A stretch of DNA of 37,370 bases from positions 1-37,370 of the forward strand of contig NZ_JAVFVT010000056.1 in the NCBI RefSeq assembly GCF_030929555.1. Direction: 5' to 3'. Position numbers and translations under genes: made by a program. This document shows, in pieces, positions 14,874 through 23,224 of the stretch. Below the pieces are notes generated by a model, which ran no database searches, had not been told where the DNA came from, and was given only the letters and a program-made list of their open reading frames with translations. The number at the start of each line of letters is the position of its first letter. Positions within the stretch are counted from its first letter, which is position 1. The stretch is from Paenibacillus sp. LHD-117. Lineage in GTDB: Bacteria > Bacillota > Bacilli > Paenibacillales > Paenibacillaceae.

Positions 14874-15488
14874 TTATTTGTGCCAAAGAATCGGATTCTT
14901 ATATGGGCCGTGGAAAGAGATTTCAAGCAACTTCGCAGCCATAGTCTCAGCGGGATAGTTATAGTTATTCATGATCCACCACACGATACTTTCCAAAAAA
15001 GCGCCTAATGTATAAGCAATGACGAAGGACATATCCATTCGAAGCCCTTCTTCCGTCGTTTGAGTCACGCGAATGCCGTCTTCTACAAATTGTCTCAAAA
15101 TCCCTTTCATTTCTTTGATGAATAGTTCATCGGGTTTGTAGATCAGCAATACATCATAAGCGAGTTGATTCTGAAAAATATGGTCAAATAGCGAAACCAT
15201 GTTTTCGGGCAAATCATCGGGCCGCAGCTCATCGATTCTTTTTGGGTTTTTGATCGTGAGCGATTGTTTTAAATCTTTTAAAATCACGGTATGTAAGTCG
15301 ATCCGCAACTCGACGGTATCCTTATAGGATCTGTAAAAAGTCGGACGAGTCACCTTTGCTTCTTCGCATAGGCGTTGGATGGTGATGTTTTCGGTTTCTT
15401 TCAACTGTAATGACAAATAAGCATGATGCATCTTTTTAATCGAATGAACTTGCCGCGGATCTCTTTTTTTCATACGTATCACATCCAT
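14874..15488 (-). CDS. TetR/AcrR-family transcriptional regulator
   Basis: The 204-residue product has a TetR-type DNA-binding domain at about residues 10-60, with ITIQRLCEEAKVTRPTFYRS as the helix-turn-helix and YKDTVEL after it. The C-terminal part (about 100-200) resembles the ligand domain of DhaS-like TetR proteins (AYTLGAFLESIVWWIMNN). Two ATG codons are possible starts (15486-15488 and 15471-15473); neither has a strong ribosome binding site. It lies between an SDR and an old yellow enzyme on the same strand and probably controls one or both of these redox enzymes. Confidence 0.85.
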   Translation of the reverse strand: MDVIRMKKRDPRQVHSIKKMHHAYLSLQLKETENITIQRLCEEAKVTRPTFYRSYKDTVELRIDLHTVILKDLKQSLTIKNPKRIDELRPDDLPENMVSLFDHIFQNQLAYDVLLIYKPDELFIKEMKGILRQFVEDGIRVTQTTEEGLRMDMSFVIAYTLGAFLESIVWWIMNNYNYPAETMAAKLLEISFHGPYKNPILWHK

Positions 15489-15510
15489 GATTGAGTAACT
15501 CTATACTAAC

Positions 15511-15541
15511 AAAAAAGGCGATGCAGGAAAACCGCATCGCC
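15511..15541 (-). terminator. terminator after the SDR gene
   Basis: GGCGATGC and GCATCGCC form an 8-bp GC-rich stem with a 9-base loop, and on the minus strand TTTTTT follows. It separates the SDR from the TetR gene, so they are distinct transcripts. Confidence 0.85.
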
Positions 15542-15549
15542 GCTACACT

Positions 15550-16293
15550 TTATAGTGCCGTCCAACCGCCGTCAATGACCAACTCGGATCCGGTCATGAA
15601 CTTGGATTCGTCGCTTGCGAGAAACACCACGCCGTATGCAACGTCTTCCGGTTCTCCCATGTACGGCAACTGCGTATAAGCCTGATAATAAGGCATGGCC
15701 GTTTCCATAGAGGGAGCTGTCATCGGCGTCACGATAATGCCGGGATGAACGGAATTGACCCGGATTTTGTCCTTTCCGTACTCGACCGCGGCGGATTTGG
15801 ACAAAGCGCGCAAGGCGCCTTTAGCTGCGGTATAAGGACTCGAACCTGCCATTCCTACAATGCCGCCGATGGAGGAAATATTGATGACCGACCCTCCGCC
15901 TGCTTTTTTCATCTCCGGAATACAATATTTCATGCCAAGGACGCACCCATTCAGATTGACGTCCATAACGGCATTCCATTCGCTCATTTCGATGTTTTCG
16001 ATGGTTTTGACGCTTGCGATACCTGCGTTATTCACTAACACGTCTACCTTGCCATAAAGCGCCACCGTTTGATCAACGACTGCCTTCCACTCCTCTTCGG
16101 ATGTTACATTCTGCTTAATCGCGACGGCCACGCCGCCTGCGGCCTTAATTTCATCTACGATTTCGTTGAGCTTAGACTCATTCAGATCGGTCGCGACTAC
16201 CTTAGCTCCTTCTTTGGCAAAAATTTTAGCTTCTGCAGCTCCCATTCCGTTTGCTGCGCCTGTAATTATAGCTACCTTACCCTGCAATCTCAT
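15550..16293 (-). CDS. short-chain dehydrogenase/reductase (glucose 1-dehydrogenase-like)
   Basis: The 247-residue product is a full-length classical SDR: TGAANGMG for the cofactor, an Asp after the second strand (VVATDLNE) indicating NAD(H) preference, NNAGIAS, INISSIGG with catalytic Ser, YTAAKGALRALSKS with catalytic Tyr and Lys, HPGIIVTPM, and the C-terminal GSELVIDGGWTAL. This ending is shared with many glucose 1-dehydrogenase-like and 3-oxoacyl-ACP-reductase-like SDRs; the substrate cannot be told. The ATG at 16291-16293 was chosen because AGGAG lies nine bases upstream; two further ATG codons upstream overlap or precede that site. It has its own terminator. Confidence 0.88.
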   Translation of the reverse strand: MRLQGKVAIITGAANGMGAAEAKIFAKEGAKVVATDLNESKLNEIVDEIKAAGGVAVAIKQNVTSEEEWKAVVDQTVALYGKVDVLVNNAGIASVKTIENIEMSEWNAVMDVNLNGCVLGMKYCIPEMKKAGGGSVINISSIGGIVGMAGSSPYTAAKGALRALSKSAAVEYGKDKIRVNSVHPGIIVTPMTAPSMETAMPYYQAYTQLPYMGEPEDVAYGVVFLASDESKFMTGSELVIDGGWTAL

Positions 16294-16494
16294 GTCATAC
16301 ATCTCCTGAAATCTAAATTTGGTCATTTAAAATCGACACACTTACTTTACATTTTGTAACGTAGTTCAATTCTATTATTAGCTCAAATTGCTGATTAGTC
16401 AAGCCTATCCCCTTTATTTCACGGGCCCCTTGCTTCCGATCGATACCTTGACGGAGACACGAATATCCGCAAATTATTCTAGTGATAACAAAAA

Positions 16495-16517
16495 AACAGC
16501 CGAATAGATCGGCTGTT
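16495..16517 (-). terminator. terminator abutting the stop of the gene at 16517
   Basis: AACAGCCGA (16495-16503) and TCGGCTGTT (16509-16517) form a 9-bp stem with a 5-base loop followed on the minus strand by TTTTTTT. The stem begins within the stop codon of the gene it ends. Confidence 0.85.
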
Positions 16518-17050
16518 CAGATCACTTGGACATCCCAACGATGTCTATACTTCGTGAGATTCGGGTGCGCGTCCGGTGGCGGTTCGTTAATAATCAGACG
16601 AAGCTTTCCGATCCACTCCTCGAACGAACTGAACGAGGCGAACGCGTTTGCCGTTTCCGGAGAAACGTATAGGAACATCGGCTGCGGATATATTTCCGCC
16701 AAATGACGAAGCGCCGCTTCGATCGGCGTATACTTCTTCCGCTTCCCCTCCCAATTCTCCACGGTAATCGTACCGTTGTCTCCGCTCTCCCGCCGCCAAT
16801 CGAACAAGCGGTCCTCTCGCTTGTAATACGGCTCGATCGGACGCTTCCACATGCGCCTTGCCGTCTCCTCGTGCAGCGGGTACAGCACAAGCTTTTCGAA
16901 TGATCGTGCCGACGCCAGCTCCGCTGCGCGCTCCAACTGCTGGTCCGAAACATCTTGGAACGTATCGTAATAGACCAGCGTTCCTTTCCCAGAATGGGTG
17001 TCCATCTCATCGGCCTGACCGTAAGGCAACTTGTGAATGCTTCGATCCAT
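16517..17050 (-). CDS. conserved-looking protein of unknown function
   Basis: The 177-residue product is soluble with no signal or membrane segment. It contains LVYYDTF near the start, FEKLVLYPLHEETARRMW in the middle and many Arg/Trp/Tyr residues after it (PIEPYYKREDRLFDWRRESG). A strand-helix-strand layout is plausible, but I do not recognise the family. The ATG at 17048-17050 is preceded by GGAGGGA; the frame extends nine codons upstream without a better site. It has its own terminator. Neighbour upstream, 49 bases away on the same strand, is the YdhG/Fra-like gene. Confidence 0.7.
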   Translation of the reverse strand: MDRSIHKLPYGQADEMDTHSGKGTLVYYDTFQDVSDQQLERAAELASARSFEKLVLYPLHEETARRMWKRPIEPYYKREDRLFDWRRESGDNGTITVENWEGKRKKYTPIEAALRHLAEIYPQPMFLYVSPETANAFASFSSFEEWIGKLRLIINEPPPDAHPNLTKYRHRWDVQVI

Positions 17051-17099
17051 AACATCCCTCCAAATCTTATCGCACAATAGTATACCCGGTAAATCTTGA

Positions 17100-17468
17100 T
17101 TACCGCCAAAAAGTGGAACAGTCTGCTTTCTCCAAAATATTAAACTCGATCATTTTTTCAAGTAATGAAAAATCAACGGGACTGTCCCATTTGACCCGTA
17201 TCAGCTCATTGGTGTGTTGATAACCAGCCTGCACGATTTTTTCAGAAAATTGAATGATCCCGGCCCTTTCAGGGGCAACGGCCAAATGATGTTTGGCTAC
17301 GCTAAAACCAATGATAAAAGTGCCGTGATCGGTAAACATAGGCTGATTCCAAGCGATTTTTGGCATCAAACTCGGAAACGTCTTCGTTACCCAAGTTAAA
17401 ACTTCTTCCGTACGTACCCGATGTGTCGGATGATCGATTTTCGCTAAAAAGTCTGCAAAAACTTCCAT
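17100..17468 (-). CDS. fra: YdhG/Fra-like protein (DUF1801), frataxin-like iron chaperone candidate
   Basis: The 122-residue product spans the DUF1801 fold over its whole length. AWNQPMFTDHGTFIIGFSVA (about 39-58) and HLAVAPERAGI followed by a C-terminal FNILEKADCSTFWR match the YdhG family of Bacillus; in B. subtilis this protein is described as a frataxin-like iron chaperone (Fra) that supplies iron for Fe-S cluster and haem assembly. Function here is by resemblance. The gene is on the same strand as the EcsC gene 43 bases upstream. Confidence 0.75.
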   Translation of the reverse strand: MEVFADFLAKIDHPTHRVRTEEVLTWVTKTFPSLMPKIAWNQPMFTDHGTFIIGFSVAKHHLAVAPERAGIIQFSEKIVQAGYQHTNELIRVKWDSPVDFSLLEKMIEFNILEKADCSTFWR

Positions 17469-17511
17469 GTTGTTCTCTCCTGATCATTTTCTTTGGTCAT
17501 GCTGCTTCGAA

Positions 17512-18327
17512 TCAGGGCTGCTCGGCAGCTTTCAATTTCTCGAGAATTCTGCGCTTCCGGTACATCATTTTCCCCGTCTCGGCGACATCTTGAATGGTGG
17601 AGCGGTTCAGAAAGGCACCGAACAGCATACCTGCGATCGGGATCATTTGGAACAACTTTTTCCATCCGAAGTTGTCCCTATACGTGACCATGACCTCACG
17701 CCAGCCCTGCAGCTGGGACATGACCTGCCCGTTCTTCTCACCTGAATGGAAAGCGGCGAGTTCGTCCAGAATTGCTTTTTTGCCAACAATGTCGGACGAG
17801 GAAAACTGCATGCACTTGACGATAAATACTCGCTCCGATTTCTCGTTCGGGTCATAACCGTAGCTGATCGCGATCTCCTGCAGCGCTTTAAGGGATAAGC
17901 CGAGCAGGAGCGGAATGTCGATGGCTAGCGTGAAAATGCCGCCGATTCCCGTCGTCGCGCCTTGCACGGTCGCCGTCTTGCTGCTTGATTCGATAATGCT
18001 GTCGGCCATCTCGTCCATTCGGCCAAGCGGAAGCTGACCGATCCGATCCAGGGCCGATGCTCCATCAATCGCTTCGTTCGGAAAAAATTTGCGGTACATC
18101 TGTTCCTTGCTGATCAGATAACGTCCTCCGCTCTGGACGTAGCTTCCGAGCTCGTCAAGCGCCGTTCCTATTTTCTCCTGGATGAACTTCGGGGTGATCC
18201 GGTCCAGGAGGGCAAAGGGCAGTCTGCCGAGTTTCTCCCAGAAAAAAAGATCCTTCTGACCTTGTTCCCATTGTTCGATTTGGTTTAATTCCGCCCTTAA
18301 TTCATCTGTAGCATCTAAATTCGTCAT
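17512..18327 (-). CDS. EcsC-family protein
   Basis: The 271-residue product matches the EcsC family (PF12787): an N-terminal helix with QWEQGQKDLFFWEKLGRLPF, DRITPKFIQEKIGTALDELG, a central TTGIGGIFTLAIDIPLLLGL that is Gly-rich and hydrophobic, and IAISYGYDPNEKSERVFIVK. EcsC is encoded with the EcsAB ABC transporter in B. subtilis, but its role is unclear and many paralogues such as this one stand apart from ecsAB. I chose the ATG at 18325-18327; a GTG 12 bases upstream is an alternative, the GAGGTG site being too close to it. Confidence 0.8.
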   Translation of the reverse strand: MTNLDATDELRAELNQIEQWEQGQKDLFFWEKLGRLPFALLDRITPKFIQEKIGTALDELGSYVQSGGRYLISKEQMYRKFFPNEAIDGASALDRIGQLPLGRMDEMADSIIESSSKTATVQGATTGIGGIFTLAIDIPLLLGLSLKALQEIAISYGYDPNEKSERVFIVKCMQFSSSDIVGKKAILDELAAFHSGEKNGQVMSQLQGWREVMVTYRDNFGWKKLFQMIPIAGMLFGAFLNRSTIQDVAETGKMMYRKRRILEKLKAAEQP

Positions 18328-18420
18328 CTCGGATCGCACACCTCGCTTGGATTATACCTATAGACCTTCATACTGTGTATAACGACGCGAAGTTTCATAA
18401 ACTGCGTTCAGAAGACGACA

Positions 18421-18456
18421 AAGGCAGTCCGTCATAACGAGATGACAGACTGCCTT
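18421..18456 (-). terminator. terminator after the flavin reductase gene
   Basis: AAGGCAGTC (18421-18429) pairs with GACTGCCTT (18448-18456), with GTCAT/ATGAC pairing inside. On the minus strand the stem is followed by TTGTCGTCTTC, a weak T tract. It lies 18 bases after the stop at 18474. Confidence 0.7.
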
Positions 18457-18473
18457 CGTGCCGTTCCTTTACT

Positions 18474-19184
18474 TTACTTATACCCAAAAAAGGAACCCTT
18501 CTTGATATTCCGTTTCGAAATCTTCTTATTCTGCAATTCATTAGAAATCGAATCGACCATGCTCTTCGGTCCCGCAATAAAGTATTTGCCATTGTCCTTG
18601 TAGGCGGCGGCAAACTTATCGATCTCTTGATGCAAGTCATCCCTTGAATCAAGGTAGGTTACTTTTACGGAAGTTTGATTAGCGATGGCATCAAGTTCGT
18701 CTTTATAGAGATAGGACTTGCTGCTATCCATGTAGAGCAGATGGATCTGTTTCCCGGCTCCAATCCCTTCTGCCGCCAATTGTTTTAACATCGACCTGAA
18801 CGGCGTAATGCCGATTCCGCCTGCAATCAGGAGCGCTGGACTATTATCATTCAGATAAAAATTCCCCACTGGCCCGCTCAAATTCACTTTCATTCCCTGC
18901 TTTAATTCCAACATCGCTTGCTTGAATTCGCTTGGGGCGTCGCCGATGCGCATGGTTAGCTTAACCATATTCTCTGCGGGAGCAGAGGCCACGGTAAATG
19001 GTTTTAAATTATTTTTGATCTTCTTATGCGTAAGGCTAAACAATCCATGCTGTCCCGCTTCCCATGTCAAATCGTTTTCTTTTTCAAATATAAAACTATA
19101 GACATTTTCCGATTCTTTGTAGCTTTCCAAGAATGATAATTCTCTCTTCTTGAACATTTTCAAAAAATCTTGAAAAAACCCCAT
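18474..19184 (-). CDS. ferredoxin-NADP reductase-type FAD oxidoreductase
   Basis: The 236-residue product contains the two halves of a ferredoxin-NADP-reductase module: an FAD-binding beta-barrel with KPFTVAS (61-67, the position of the RxYS motif, here with Lys for Arg), and an NAD(P)-binding domain with AGGIGITPFRSML (121-133) and the C-terminal YFIAGPKSMV. There is no Fe-S or haem domain and no membrane segment, so it would donate electrons to a separate partner not evident nearby. The 19-base gap from the UvrA-like gene on the same strand suggests co-transcription, and its terminator follows. Confidence 0.8.
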   Translation of the reverse strand: MGFFQDFLKMFKKRELSFLESYKESENVYSFIFEKENDLTWEAGQHGLFSLTHKKIKNNLKPFTVASAPAENMVKLTMRIGDAPSEFKQAMLELKQGMKVNLSGPVGNFYLNDNSPALLIAGGIGITPFRSMLKQLAAEGIGAGKQIHLLYMDSSKSYLYKDELDAIANQTSVKVTYLDSRDDLHQEIDKFAAAYKDNGKYFIAGPKSMVDSISNELQNKKISKRNIKKGSFFGYK

Positions 19185-19203
19185 TTCCCCATCCCCCTGT
19201 TCA

Positions 19204-21459
19204 TTACATCAAATATTTGCCCGTAATCGACTGCTTCGATTGAATGATCTGTGAAGGCAAGCCCTCGAACACGACCTGGCCGCCCTTGCTGCCTCCGTCC
19301 GGACCCATATCGATAATCCAATCCGCTTGGCTGATCACATCGAGGTTGTGCTCGATAACGATCACCGTATTGCCGGCATCGACGAGGCGGTTCATGATTC
19401 CGAGCAGTTGGCCGATATCCGACATATGCAGGCCGGTCGTCGGCTCGTCCATGACATAGATGCTGCCATTCTTATGCAGCTCGCTTGCCAGCTTAATGCG
19501 CTGGCATTCCCCGCCCGAGAGCGTGCTGAGCGGCTGGCCAAGCGTAATATAGGTGAGCCCGACATCGCACATCGCCTGAAGCTTGCGCACAACCTCTTTA
19601 AGCTCGAAAAACTCCAATGCCTGCTCCACGGTCATCTCCAGCACTTCGGCGATGTTCTTGCCATTTAGTTTGTATTCGAGCACTTCTTCCTTAAACCGTT
19701 TCCCTCCGCAGACATCGCAGGGCAGCTTCACGCTATCGAGGAATGCAAGGTCCGTATACAAAACGCCAAGTCCTTGGCAGTTCTCGCAGGCGCCTTTGGA
19801 GTTGAAGCTGAATAACCCTTGATTGACCTTATTCGCGGATGCGAACGCTTTGCGAACATCATCCATAATTCCTGTATAGGTCGCTGGGTTCGAACGCGTC
19901 GATACGCCTACCGCCGATTGATCGATGACGATCGCATCCGGATGTTGACCAAGGAATATTTCATTAATGAGCGTACTCTTGCCTGAGCCTGCGACTCCCG
20001 TAACGACGGTCAGCACTCCCGTTGGAATATCGACGCTCACGTTCCGCAGATTATGCAGCGTGGCATCCTTGATGGATAACTTGCCGGATGCCTTCCTGAA
20101 ATCATCTTTCAGCTGGAGCGGCCGCTTCATATGGGTACCTGTCAGCGTACCCGATTCCAGCAAGCCTTGGAAGCTTCCTTCGTACATGATCGTACCGCCT
20201 CGGCTGCCGGCGTGAGGTCCGACGTCGACGATATGATCCGCCACCTTGATCACATCGGGATCATGTTCAACGACAATAACGGTATTGCCCTTGTCACGCA
20301 GCTTCTGGAGCAATTCGTTCAGCCGATGGACGTCGCGGGGGTGCAAGCCAACGCTTGGTTCGTCGAAGATGTACGTGACGTCTACCAGACTGCCGCTCAG
20401 ATGCTTCACCATCTTGACGCGCTGCGACTCGCCGCCGGATAACGTATCCGTCTCGCGGTCCAACGTCAAGTAATCGAGCCCGATATCGACCAGATGCTGC
20501 AGCCGCTCCGACAGCGATTTGACGACCGGCGCAGCCTCGGGCATGTCGATTTCCAGCAAGACGCGAATGAGTTGGCCGATCTCCATGGAGGAAAGCTCCG
20601 CGATGTTATAGCCATTGATCTTGCAGGCGAGCGCGGCTTGACTAAGTCTCGCGCCGCGGCAGCTCGTGCATGGTCCTTCGGAAATGAAAGGCATGACGGC
20701 TTTTTGCGTACGTTCGGACTTTGTTTTTACATCCTGCTTGATGTATTTATTCGTAAACTTCTCGATAACGCCTTCCACGGTAATGTTCATCGCTTTGCCG
20801 CCAAAGTCCACTTGAACCTTCTTGGCCTTGGCATACAGCAATTCATCCAGTTCCTCAGCCGAAAAATGGCTCAGTTTTTTGTCCGGATCGAAGTCGCCCG
20901 ACTGCATGATCATATTCCATTCCCAGTCGTTCACCGCATAACCCGGAAGCATGATAGCTCCTTCGTTCAGCGATTTGGACATGTCTACCGCCTTGCTCAT
21001 GTCGACGCCCAATCGGCGGCCGATGCCGTTGCACTCGGGACACATGCCTTGCGGATCGTTGAATGAGAACGAGTTTACGGGACCAACATGGGGCTGGCCT
21101 ACTCGCGAGAAAAGAAGACGGAGAATCGGAGAAATATCGGTAATCGTTCCCATCGTGGAATGGGAACCGCCGCCCAGCCGCTTCTGATCCACGATCACGG
21201 CCATGCTCAGATTCTCGATCGCATCCGTATCCGGTTGCGGGACGCGGGGCAGGAACGTACGCACGAACATGCTGAAGTTCTCGTTCAGCAACCGCGTGGA
21301 TTCTGCCGCGATCGTATCGAAGACGATCGATGACTTGCCGGATCCGGATACCCCGGTGAAGATCGTGATTTTCCGCTTGGGGATGCGCAAGGATACGTTT
21401 TTGAGATTGTTTTCCCTCGCGCCCGAGATGACGATATGCTGCTGATTCGAATCGCTCAT
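19204..21459 (-). CDS. short UvrA-like ABC ATPase (excinuclease subunit A paralogue, UvrA2/DrrC type)
   Basis: The 751-residue product has two ABC ATPase halves: Walker A GVSGSGKSS (36-44) and GVAGSGKST (about residue 490), signature LSGGESQRV and LSGGECQRI, and Walker B with IFDEPSVGLHP and VMDEPTTGLH. Two zinc modules are shown by CPEC/CTSCRG and CENC/CDVCGG pairs. At about 750 residues it is roughly 200 shorter than housekeeping UvrA, and the UvrB-binding region seems to be absent, as in UvrA2 and in DrrC-type proteins that give resistance to DNA-intercalating drugs. It is therefore more likely a resistance paralogue than the repair gene. It is followed closely by the flavin reductase. Confidence 0.85.
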   Translation of the reverse strand: MSDSNQQHIVISGARENNLKNVSLRIPKRKITIFTGVSGSGKSSIVFDTIAAESTRLLNENFSMFVRTFLPRVPQPDTDAIENLSMAVIVDQKRLGGGSHSTMGTITDISPILRLLFSRVGQPHVGPVNSFSFNDPQGMCPECNGIGRRLGVDMSKAVDMSKSLNEGAIMLPGYAVNDWEWNMIMQSGDFDPDKKLSHFSAEELDELLYAKAKKVQVDFGGKAMNITVEGVIEKFTNKYIKQDVKTKSERTQKAVMPFISEGPCTSCRGARLSQAALACKINGYNIAELSSMEIGQLIRVLLEIDMPEAAPVVKSLSERLQHLVDIGLDYLTLDRETDTLSGGESQRVKMVKHLSGSLVDVTYIFDEPSVGLHPRDVHRLNELLQKLRDKGNTVIVVEHDPDVIKVADHIVDVGPHAGSRGGTIMYEGSFQGLLESGTLTGTHMKRPLQLKDDFRKASGKLSIKDATLHNLRNVSVDIPTGVLTVVTGVAGSGKSTLINEIFLGQHPDAIVIDQSAVGVSTRSNPATYTGIMDDVRKAFASANKVNQGLFSFNSKGACENCQGLGVLYTDLAFLDSVKLPCDVCGGKRFKEEVLEYKLNGKNIAEVLEMTVEQALEFFELKEVVRKLQAMCDVGLTYITLGQPLSTLSGGECQRIKLASELHKNGSIYVMDEPTTGLHMSDIGQLLGIMNRLVDAGNTVIVIEHNLDVISQADWIIDMGPDGGSKGGQVVFEGLPSQIIQSKQSITGKYLM

Positions 21460-21583
21460 GCTAACATCCTTCCGATCATGTTATTTTCTACTCCAATCCA
21501 TATTGTACCATGAGAACCGAGCTCCGGACGACGGCACAAAACGGCCGCAAATGATATGCAGCCGGTTTATTTGGATTCAGGCA

Positions 21584-21982
21584 TTATTGCGCCAACAGCT
21601 TCTCCAGCTCGCCGCACCATGCGCTCCATCCATGTCTAGCGCCTTCAAGACCATGAACATTAGAGAATCCGGTTTGATCAAGATGAAGGTTAACCTTTCC
21701 ATCCCCTAAATCCTACAACGTCCAGTTGACCGTGTGCTTCTCCTCGCCGACGGCCCAAGTATAGGACAAATGCGTTGGCGGGTCCACGACCAGCACTTCG
21801 CCGTCAATGACGCCATCCCAATATTCATTCGGCTCTGCGCGAAACTGAAAACGGTGGCCGACTTCGAGCTTGAAATCATTTTCCAAGACCCACTTGGCAA
21901 GTTTATTTGAATCGGTTACGGCGGACCACAGCTTCTCGATCGTTGTCGTGTACTGAAAATCCAATTCCAATTTTAAACTCAT
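21584..21982 (-). pseudogene. SRPBCC/AHSA1-family protein gene with an in-frame amber codon
   Basis: The frame begins MSLKLELDFQYTTTIEKLW and gives an AHSA1-type beta-grip protein to HTVNWTL, where TAG at 21713-21715 (codon 90) stops it. Reading on in the same frame gives 42 further codons, starting DLGDGKVNLHLDQTG and ending GWSAWCGELEKLLAQ before TAA at 21584-21586. This is the normal C-terminal helix of the family, so the amber codon most simply replaces a CAG (Gln). The product up to TAG would lack the last strands and the long C-terminal helix that closes the ligand cavity. The start overlaps the ArsR gene by four bases (ATGA), the usual arrangement for ArsR/AHSA1 pairs. Confidence 0.8.
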
Positions 21983-22308
21983 TCATCTTCCTCCTCTAAT
22001 AGTTGGCTGAGGCGCAACATATTCATGCTCCAGAACTTGCTGTAGTAAGCCACCCAATCTTGAATTTCCCTAAGTGGAGCGGCATTTAACCTAAATCGCG
22101 TTTCTCTGCCGACTTTCCGGTCAATTACCAGTCCAGCCTCTTTAAGTATTGTCAAATGTTTGGATACCGCTGTCCGGCCCATTTGGAACTGTGCCGTTAA
22201 CTCATGAAGCGGCAACTCTTGCGCTCCAGCCAACAAACCGATCAGTTGGCGCCTAGTTGGATCTGCAATCGCGTCAAACACGTCTCGGTTCTGGTTGTTA
22301 TCGCTCAC
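21979..22308 (-). CDS. ArsR-family regulator (SdpR-like, AHSA1-associated)
   Basis: The 109-residue winged-helix protein has DVFDAIADPTRRQLIGLLAG and the recognition helix MGRTAVSKHLTILKEAGLV, then a wing and a C-terminal WVAYYSKFW helix. It has no Cys, so it is not a thiol-based metal sensor; this subfamily is generally paired with an AHSA1-domain protein, as here. The start is GTG at 22306-22308 with GGAGAGGG upstream. The promoter before it is close to the sigma-A ideal and carries two copies of a palindrome that is probably the operator for this protein. Confidence 0.88.
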   Translation of the reverse strand: MSDNNQNRDVFDAIADPTRRQLIGLLAGAQELPLHELTAQFQMGRTAVSKHLTILKEAGLVIDRKVGRETRFRLNAAPLREIQDWVAYYSKFWSMNMLRLSQLLEEEDE

Positions 22309-22348
22309 AACACCCTCTCCTAAATAACTCCATTGATTCGCAAATTGG

Positions 22349-22399
22349 ACACCATTTGGTGACGTTTTGATTATATGTCACCATTTGGTGTCCTGTCAA
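22349..22399 (-). promoter_or_regulatory. promoter with two ArsR-type operator palindromes
   Basis: On the minus strand TTGACA (22394-22399), 18 bases and TATAAT (22370-22375) form a near-consensus promoter. CACCAAATGGTG occurs twice: at 22379-22390, between the two boxes, and at 22350-22361, over the likely transcription start. The copies start 29 bases apart, about three helical turns. A dimer at either would block RNA polymerase. The direct target is the ArsR/AHSA1 operon. Confidence 0.85.
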
Positions 22400-22490
22400 C
22401 GACTTTTTTAAACGCAAATAAAAACGGTCAGTCAGTTATGTATGTAAACTTTTGATAGTATGCCCCAGTTGGCTCCTCGACTACGTATAA

Positions 22491-22522
22491 AAAAGCCTCG
22501 GCACAATTATGCCGAAGCTTTT
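22491..22522 (-). terminator. terminator after the cytochrome P460 gene
   Basis: AAAAGCCTCGGCA and TGCCGAAGCTTTT form a 13-bp stem with one mismatch and a 6-base loop, with T-rich sequence after it on the minus strand. It ends the two-gene P460/DUF4405 operon. Confidence 0.8.
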
Positions 22523-22569
22523 TGGTCTCATCGGGTACCTCGATCCGGAACTCGTCCCAGAGGAAATCT

Positions 22570-23196
22570 CTAAGCGGTTTCATCAACGTTCGTTATGCTG
22601 ACGAGATAATCGGGTAATGCATTGATCTTCGATTCGTCAATTGCTGAGCTCGTTGTGTCTTCAATTGCTCCTGTAAAATCCTCGAGTTGGAACGTCTTCA
22701 TCTCATCAAACGTGTAGACAAAATCATCCCGTTCCTGCGATGCATGGCAAGATATGCAGCTAGCGACATCCCTTTGAGTATTTAACGATTGGTCTGCATT
22801 GTAAGCCTGGAATCGCCAATCTCCATTTTGCTCTTCGGCAGGTTGATCTCCCCAGTCTAAGCGCTTTTCCATGACGAAAATATCCGATAACACTTCATCC
22901 CTATAGATTTCAAGTGTTAATACCGTGCCTTGCGGAATCGGTTCGCCGTTCTGTACCGCTTCGATCGTTTCCGGACTCGCGTAGAGCTTCTCATGGGCAT
23001 TCCCGCGATTAACCGTCGTGTAGATTACACCATCGGTATAATTTTCAGGAAGGTCTACAATCGCACTGTCATTACCCGTTGGTTGTTCTGGTGATGTTTG
23101 GCTGGTCATGTTCATTTCATTGGCACCGCTTCCCGTTCCGCATCCTGATAATATGGTTGCAATTACGATTGCGAAGAGTAAATAGGTTTTTTTCAT
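22570..23196 (-). CDS. cytochrome P460-family c-type haem lipoprotein
   Basis: The 208-residue product has a lipoprotein signal (lipobox LSGC, lipidated Cys19) and a Ser/Thr/Gly-rich spacer, so it sits on the outer face of the membrane. The folded domain is of the P460 type: LPENYTDGVIYTTVNRGN, a central strand region with LEIYRDE, and one c-type haem site CISCH (147-151) in DVASCISCHAS. P460 cytochromes oxidise hydroxylamine or nitric oxide in nitrifiers and methanotrophs through a Lys- or Tyr-crosslinked haem; whether this Gram-positive homologue has the crosslink cannot be seen. The start at 23194-23196 follows GGAGG. It is the second gene of an operon with a DUF4405 haem-type membrane protein. 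Confidence 0.8.
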   Translation of the reverse strand: MKKTYLLFAIVIATILSGCGTGSGANEMNMTSQTSPEQPTGNDSAIVDLPENYTDGVIYTTVNRGNAHEKLYASPETIEAVQNGEPIPQGTVLTLEIYRDEVLSDIFVMEKRLDWGDQPAEEQNGDWRFQAYNADQSLNTQRDVASCISCHASQERDDFVYTFDEMKTFQLEDFTGAIEDTTSSAIDESKINALPDYLVSITNVDETA

Positions 23197-23224
23197 ACGG
23201 TCTTCCTCCTTCAATAAATATCAG

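Noticed and set aside
21713..21715. TAG in the AHSA1 gene as pyrrolysine or selenocysteine recoding
   Set aside because: There is no sign of the recoding machinery or a hairpin downstream, and selenocysteine uses TGA; a simple nonsense mutation is more likely.
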